The position numbers and the translations under genes were made by a program. 64,000 bases of DNA from Hylemonella sp. (GTDB lineage: Bacteria; Pseudomonadota; Gammaproteobacteria; Burkholderiales; Burkholderiaceae_C): assembly GCA_030680575.1 (NCBI GenBank), contig JAUXVI010000007.1, positions 1-64,000 on the forward strand, in the 5' to 3' direction. Under the pieces are notes generated by a model that had not been told where the DNA came from, searched no databases, and saw only the letters and a program-made list of their open reading frames with translations. Below, in pieces: positions 59,833 to 64,000 of this stretch; within the stretch, counting starts at the first letter, position 1, and the number at the start of each line of letters is the position of its first letter.

Positions 59833-60801
59833 TTAGAGGTCGAGCACCAGCTGCGGCGTCTTGGCGCGCGAGCAGCAGGGCAGGAACTGGTCGTTTGCCG
59901 CCTGTTCCTCGGGGGTCAGGTAGCTGTCCTTGTGGTCGGGCACACCGTCGAGCACGCGCGTCAGGCAGGTGCCGCACACGCCCTGCTCGCAGGACATCAG
60001 GATCTCGACACCGGCTTCGGCCAGCGCCTGCGTCACCGTCTTGTCCTTCGGCACCATGACGATGCGACCCGAGCTGGCCAACTTGATCTCGAAGCTGGCA
60101 TCGCTGTCGGACTTTTCCACCGTGGCGCCGAAGAACTCGTAATGCAACTGTTCTTCGGGCCAGCCTTTCTCGCGCGCCGTGTTCAGTACCGCATCCATGA
60201 AGCCCTTGGGGCCGCAAACGTAGAGGTGGGTGCCGGCTTGCGGCTGGGCCAGCAGCTGGGCCAGGTCCAGTTTCTGTGCGGCGTCGCCATCGTCGAAGTG
60301 AAACGCCACCTTGTCGGCGAAGTTCGAGGTGGCAATGCGCTCGCGGAAGGCGGTGCGCTCCGGCGAGCGCGTGGCGTAGTGCATCTCGAACACGGCACCG
60401 GTGTTGGCCAGGCGCTCGGCCATGCACAGGATCGGTGTGATGCCGATGCCGCCGCCCAGCAGCAGGCTCTTCTTCGCGTCATGCGCCAAGGGGAAGTGGT
60501 TCTTCGGCGTGCTGATCTGCAGCACGTCGCCTTCCTTCACCTGCGCATGCACTGCCTCGGAACCTCCGCGCGAGGCCGGGTCGCGCAGCACACCGATCAG
60601 GTAACGGTGCGTTTCGGTCGGGTCGTTGCACAGCGAGTACTGGCGGGTGATTCCACCGGGCAGCTGAACGTCGACGTGTGCGCCGGCGCCGAAAGCCGGC
60701 AACGCACTGCCGTCGATCGCCACCAGCTCCAGCGTCACGATGTCCTGCGCTTCCACCGCCTTGCGGGCGACACGGACCGAGAGCGTTGTTGCACTACTCA
60801 T
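59833..60801 (-). CDS. VanB-type oxidoreductase (FNR-ferredoxin fusion)
   Basis: 322 aa. Flavin domain with RQYSLCNDP, NAD-binding GGGIGITPI, then a plant-type [2Fe-2S] domain with CEQGVCGTC and a final C. This is the reductase of Rieske oxygenases such as vanillate demethylase. Follows the oxygenase gene by 9 bases. Supplies electrons from NAD(P)H. Confidence 0.88.
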   Translation of the reverse strand: MSSATTLSVRVARKAVEAQDIVTLELVAIDGSALPAFGAGAHVDVQLPGGITRQYSLCNDPTETHRYLIGVLRDPASRGGSEAVHAQVKEGDVLQISTPKNHFPLAHDAKKSLLLGGGIGITPILCMAERLANTGAVFEMHYATRSPERTAFRERIATSNFADKVAFHFDDGDAAQKLDLAQLLAQPQAGTHLYVCGPKGFMDAVLNTAREKGWPEEQLHYEFFGATVEKSDSDASFEIKLASSGRIVMVPKDKTVTQALAEAGVEILMSCEQGVCGTCLTRVLDGVPDHKDSYLTPEEQAANDQFLPCCSRAKTPQLVLDL

Positions 60802-60810
60802 GTCGCGTCC

Positions 60811-61851
60811 TTAGGCCTTGGCCAGGGCTTGTTCCTCGGCCACGAGGCGGTCGATGATCTTGCGCGACTGCACGCCACCGGCGTCGATGTTGAGCATCAG
60901 CAAGGCGCGGTCGGGGTAGTCGAGCAGGTTGCGCTGCTGCTTCTCCAGCATCTCCAGGTCTTCACCGAAGATCTTGCCCTGGCCTTCGCGGATGGTGGCG
61001 GTCAGCGCCTTGTCTTTCGGGTTGAACTTGCGCGCCATGCCCCAGAAATAATGGATCGAGGTTTCGGTCTCGGGCGTGATGAAGTCGATCACCTTGCTGT
61101 AGACCTTCTTCTCGTTCGGCGCGTCGTAGCCACCGTGCCCTTCCAGCGCGACACCGACTTCGATGATGACGTTGCTCGGCGGCGTGAAGCGGCAGATCTG
61201 CCAGCGGTCCACCGTGACGTCGTCCGGCAGGTTGTTGCTGCGCAGGGCGGCCTTCCAGAACGGTGGCGGCGTGATGCCATTCATGAAGCGCGCGGTGACG
61301 ACCTCGTCTCCGTTCACTGTGGTCTTGCACGGTGTTTCGTCGATTTCCTTCTGGCCGATGGAGGTGCTGTGCACATAGGTTTCGTGCGTCAGGTCCATCA
61401 GGTTGTCGATCATCAGGCGGTAATCGCAGGCGATGTGGTACAGGCCACCGCCGTAGGCCCACTCGGGGTTGTCGTACCACTCCAGCACCGGGATCTTGGC
61501 CTCGTCAGCCTGGGCGGCGTCGCCGGGCCAGACCCAGATGAAGCCGTAGCGCTCGACCACCGGGTAGGCCTTGATAGCCGGGAAACCGCGCACGCGCTGG
61601 CCCGGCATGGCCACGGTCTTGCCGTCGCAACCCATCTCCAGGCCGTGGTAACCGCAGACCAGCTTGCCTTCACAAACGTAACCGAGCGACAGCGGCGCGC
61701 CGCGGTGCGGGCAGAAGTCCTCGACCGCGGCGACCTTGTTTTCCTCACCGCGGTAGAACACGATGCGCTCGCCGCAGATGGTGCGGCCCAGCGGCTTTTC
61801 GTCGATCTCGCCAGGGGTGGCGGCAACGTACCAGGTATTTTTCGGGAACAT
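60811..61851 (-). CDS. VanA-type Rieske non-haem iron oxygenase
   Basis: 346 aa. Rieske cluster ligands C47-x-H49 (CPHRGAPL) and C66-x2-H69 (CGYHG), then the mononuclear iron motif DLTHETYVHSTS near residue 155-166. Close to vanillate O-demethylase and related methoxy-aromatic demethylases; exact aromatic substrate is uncertain. First gene of a two-gene operon, under a MarR regulator at 62049. Confidence 0.87.
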   Translation of the reverse strand: MFPKNTWYVAATPGEIDEKPLGRTICGERIVFYRGEENKVAAVEDFCPHRGAPLSLGYVCEGKLVCGYHGLEMGCDGKTVAMPGQRVRGFPAIKAYPVVERYGFIWVWPGDAAQADEAKIPVLEWYDNPEWAYGGGLYHIACDYRLMIDNLMDLTHETYVHSTSIGQKEIDETPCKTTVNGDEVVTARFMNGITPPPFWKAALRSNNLPDDVTVDRWQICRFTPPSNVIIEVGVALEGHGGYDAPNEKKVYSKVIDFITPETETSIHYFWGMARKFNPKDKALTATIREGQGKIFGEDLEMLEKQQRNLLDYPDRALLMLNIDAGGVQSRKIIDRLVAEEQALAKA

Positions 61852-61937
61852 GTGAACACCTCGCTCGGTTAAAGATAGTCGGACGGAATCTGGATACCAG
61901 TCTGGAAATCGTTGATTTGGAAATCTTTGATTCCGTA

Positions 61938-61965
61938 TACTGAATGTGATTCATTGTACTGAATG
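61938..61965. promoter_or_regulatory. Candidate MarR operator in the vanA upstream region
   Basis: TACTGAATG occurs twice (61938-61946 and 61957-61965), and ATTCA-TTGTAC-TGAAT (61949-61964) forms an inverted repeat. The gap of 197 bases between the MarR stop and the oxygenase start is AT-rich and is the likely site of regulation. Assignment is inference. Confidence 0.4.
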
Positions 61966-62048
61966 AAGATTTGCAGCGAAAGCCCAAAAAACTAAGTACT
62001 AACCCTTAAATCCTCGGATTTCCGACCAACGGCGGACGAGATGACGCT

Positions 62049-62552
62049 TCAGGCTCGGGGCTTGGCCCTGACCCGGGCGGTGCGGGCCTCGTGGTCTTCC
62101 GGCTTGTTCTGCCTGTCGTGCAGGTGCACGAACTTGCGCAGCAGACGCATGAATTCCTTCTGCTCAGCCGGCTCCAGGCTGCTCATCATGCCGCGGTACA
62201 TGATGTCCACGCCCGGGCGCAGCTCCAGCAGCACTTCCTCGCCCCCCGGCGTGAGCGAGAGGCGGCGCTGGCGGCGCGGCAGCACCTCGCGCAGGATCCA
62301 GCCCTTGGCCTCCAGCCGCGCCGCGATGTCGGCGGTGGTCGAGGTATCGAGCGCGATCAGCTGTGCCAGCGTCACCTGGTCGATGCCGGGCGTCTCGTGC
62401 AGCGTGCGCAGGATGGCGTACTGGATCGGCGTCACATGCCGGCCATGCACCTCATGGAACTTGGACACCGCGATCTGCTGCGCACGGCGGATCAGGTGCC
62501 CCGGCTCGTCGTACAGCTCGATGGAAAGCGGGTTGTCGGCAGTCGTGCTCAT
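62049..62552 (-). CDS. MarR-family transcriptional regulator
   Basis: 167 aa from ATG 62552. Winged helix with TPIQYAILRTLHETPGIDQVTLAQ and DTSTTADIAARLEAKGWI recognition helix, and a basic wing RRQRRLSL. Placed just upstream of the Rieske operon in the same direction, so it probably senses its aromatic substrate or product. It ends in a charged tail (EARTARVRAKPRA). Confidence 0.86.
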   Translation of the reverse strand: MSTTADNPLSIELYDEPGHLIRRAQQIAVSKFHEVHGRHVTPIQYAILRTLHETPGIDQVTLAQLIALDTSTTADIAARLEAKGWILREVLPRRQRRLSLTPGGEEVLLELRPGVDIMYRGMMSSLEPAEQKEFMRLLRKFVHLHDRQNKPEDHEARTARVRAKPRA

Positions 62553-62587
62553 GGTCGGAAATAAGGGGTAGAGAAGTGCATTGTGCG

Positions 62588-63151
62588 TCAAGGGCGCAGT
62601 GCATCCCCTGCATCCGGTGCGCCGTATTGCTGCAGCACGCGGTAGCGCTGGCCGTCGGGTTCCGCCTCGCCGGTCGACGCCATCAACGCATAACCCCGCA
62701 CCTGCCAGCCCCAGGCTGGCCACTGCGCCGGCGGCCGGGCTGCGCCGGCCCGGCGTGCCAGCGTGAGGTGCGGCCGGTAGGGACGTTCATCGGTGCGCAA
62801 ATCCAGTTGACGCAGACGATGGCCCAGCTGGTCGTGCAGCTGCTGCAAGGCCACGGGCAGCGCCATCGGCAGCAGCACCGCCAGGCCGTGCGGCCACAGG
62901 ACCGGCTGGCCGAAGCGCAGTTCGAACGGCGTGAAGGGCACGTCCAGTCCGGCGCGCAATTCGTCGATACGTGGACGCGGCACGGCGCCGATGAAGTGCA
63001 GCGTCACGTGCCAGTCAGCGGGTGCGTAGCGGGCGGTCTCCTCGTTCCAATGCCAGCCGTCAGCATGCGCTGCCAGCGCGGCCTGCACGGCCCGTCCCGG
63101 GCACAGGGCCAGAAACAGGCGAGCAGGATCGAACGGCGCCTCGCGGCTCAT
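62588..63151 (-). CDS. thpR: RNA 2',3'-cyclic phosphodiesterase
   Basis: 187 aa, 2H phosphoesterase: HVTLHFIG (about 47) and HLTLARR (about 128) are the two catalytic H-x-T motifs. The ThpR/LigT family. Overlaps the next gene by 4 bases. Confidence 0.88.
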   Translation of the reverse strand: MSREAPFDPARLFLALCPGRAVQAALAAHADGWHWNEETARYAPADWHVTLHFIGAVPRPRIDELRAGLDVPFTPFELRFGQPVLWPHGLAVLLPMALPVALQQLHDQLGHRLRQLDLRTDERPYRPHLTLARRAGAARPPAQWPAWGWQVRGYALMASTGEAEPDGQRYRVLQQYGAPDAGDALRP

Positions 63152-63705
63152 GCGGCAGATGGCTGGGCACGCCGGTAGTGGCTCTGCACGAAACCGAACG
63201 GGTAGGCGCGTGTCTCGACATGGGTGAGTGCCACATCGGCATCGAGCGGACCAAACAGCGGAAGGCCGTTGCCCAGCAGCACCGGAATGACCGTGATGAT
63301 GAGCTCGTCGATCAAGCCGGCGCGCAAAAAACCCTGGATGGTCTGCCCGCCGTCGATGTAGAGCTTGCGGGCGCCGGCGGCCGACAGGCGGGCCAGCAAG
63401 TCGGCGGGTGCTTCGGCACTCACGCTGACCGAGTCGCGCAACGCCGCCGGCACCACCACCCCTTGGCGCGACAGCACCACAACCGGCTTGCCGGTGTAAG
63501 GCCAGGGGTCAAAGCTCAGCGCCTGCTCGAAGGTCTTGCGGCCCATGACCAGCCCATCCACCGTGTCCATGAAGGCCTGGTAGCCGCAATCCTCGCCGGC
63601 CGGCACCCGTGTGTTGGCCTGCAGCAGCCAGTCGATGCTGCCGTCCGCTCTGGCAATGAAACCGTCCAGGCTGGTGGCGATGAAGACTGAGGTTGTCGCT
63701 GACAT
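63148..63705 (-). CDS. Dihydrofolate reductase-like (RibD C-terminal) protein
   Basis: 185 aa from ATG 63705 (MSATTSVF); an ATG four codons earlier is also possible. Contains the RibD_C fold: SLDGFIARADGSIDWL, GRKTFEQAL, and LYIDGGQTIQGFLRAG. A stand-alone YyaP/YwjB-type enzyme, role unknown. Translationally coupled to thpR. Confidence 0.85.
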   Translation of the reverse strand: MSATTSVFIATSLDGFIARADGSIDWLLQANTRVPAGEDCGYQAFMDTVDGLVMGRKTFEQALSFDPWPYTGKPVVVLSRQGVVVPAALRDSVSVSAEAPADLLARLSAAGARKLYIDGGQTIQGFLRAGLIDELIITVIPVLLGNGLPLFGPLDADVALTHVETRAYPFGFVQSHYRRAQPSAA

Positions 63706-63727
63706 CAAGCGCTCCAAGTCTGTTGAA

Positions 63728-64000
63728 CTACGGCACCACGACGTCGCTGGCCACGCCTTGCAGCAACCAGGTCTTCATGGCCTGTACGGTCTGCGCTTCG
63801 ACACCGATGAAGCCATGTTGGGTGAAGGGCTGACAGGCTGGGCCGCGGCCCGCGTTGCCGGATTTCACCGTGATCAGCGGCGTGCCGGTTTTCTGCGCCA
63901 GCCGTTGCGCCTCGGCATAAGGTGTCAGGCGGCAGGGGTCCTCGGCGTGGTGCACCCACAGCATGGGCAGGCCGTAACGCTCGAAATCCAGCTCGCTCAG
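63728..64000 (-). CDS. Alpha/beta hydrolase, C-terminal part (runs off window)
   Basis: The last 90 codons are in the window and stay open to base 64000 (first visible residues LSELDFERYGLPML). The motifs HHAEDPCRLTP and CQPFTQHGFIG resemble the catalytic Asp and His blocks of a secreted-type alpha/beta hydrolase family. Start and nucleophile Ser lie outside the window. Confidence 0.6.
   Translation of the reverse strand: MSELDFERYGLPMLWVHHAEDPCRLTPYAEAQRLAQKTGTPLITVKSGNAGRGPACQPFTQHGFIGVEAQTVQAMKTWLLQGVASDVVVP

Overview
The window reads as an ordinary chromosomal stretch of a high-G+C betaproteobacterium. Gene content and order point to Burkholderiales, most likely Comamonadaceae (Rhodoferax/Hydrogenophaga-like). 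The signs are leuS-lptE-holA-proA, dapB-bamE next to divergent fur, hprK-ptsN-hpf, pntA-pntB, nudJ-mnmA, divergent uvrA and MFS-ssb, and a family of 63-bp repeats with the GCTAT...ATAGC start that I associate with this family. No rRNA, tRNA, CRISPR or intact prophage was seen. Genus is an inference.

Layout. 1-1.9 kb: a recombination scar, where an AT-richer KAP P-loop NTPase is fused in frame to the C-terminus of an IS3-type transposase, followed by a methyltransferase. 2-8.6 kb: a Ugp-like ABC importer (binding protein, two permeases, ATPase) with a GpdQ-type phosphodiesterase, a HAD phosphatase and a divergent DeoR regulator; it looks like a glycerophosphodiester or sugar-phosphate uptake and hydrolysis unit. 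8.6-21 kb: mixed accessory and envelope genes (pyruvyl transferase, ProQ, VF530, acyltransferase, DUF1810, GST, PAP2, GT39, cytochrome c, CDF and MFS exporters, a class II amidotransferase) and an orphan flagellin. 21-34.7 kb: housekeeping (gshB-kup-gshA, cytochrome c, proA-holA-lptE-leuS, exbD-exbB-dapB, bamE, fur). 34.7-44.5 kb: hprK-ptsN-hpf, corA with a structured leader, mtnN, fadD, pntB-pntA and nudJ.

44.6-57.5 kb: mnmA and a YunG-like gene, then a five-gene minus-strand cluster (RND adaptor, RND pump, YgaP-like DUF2892 membrane protein, OsmC thiol peroxidase, CsoR-family repressor) whose single promoter carries a G-tract CsoR/RcnR-style motif between -35 and -10. Next come ssb, an MFS gene, uvrA and an EamA exporter. 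57.5-64 kb: two tandem RcnB/CigR-like secreted proteins, pyrF, a VanA/VanB-type Rieske demethylase pair with a MarR regulator, thpR, a RibD-type reductase and the end of an alpha/beta hydrolase.

The two most unusual items are (1) the corA leader, where one strand can pair either with the corA ribosome-binding site or with an upstream 12-nt partner, the architecture of a translational riboswitch, and (2) the self-contained CsoR-OsmC-YgaP-RND cluster with a repressor whose cysteine spacing fits neither the copper nor the persulfide sensors. Also notable is a 63-bp repeat that sits in frame inside mtnN and supplies exactly 21 codons.
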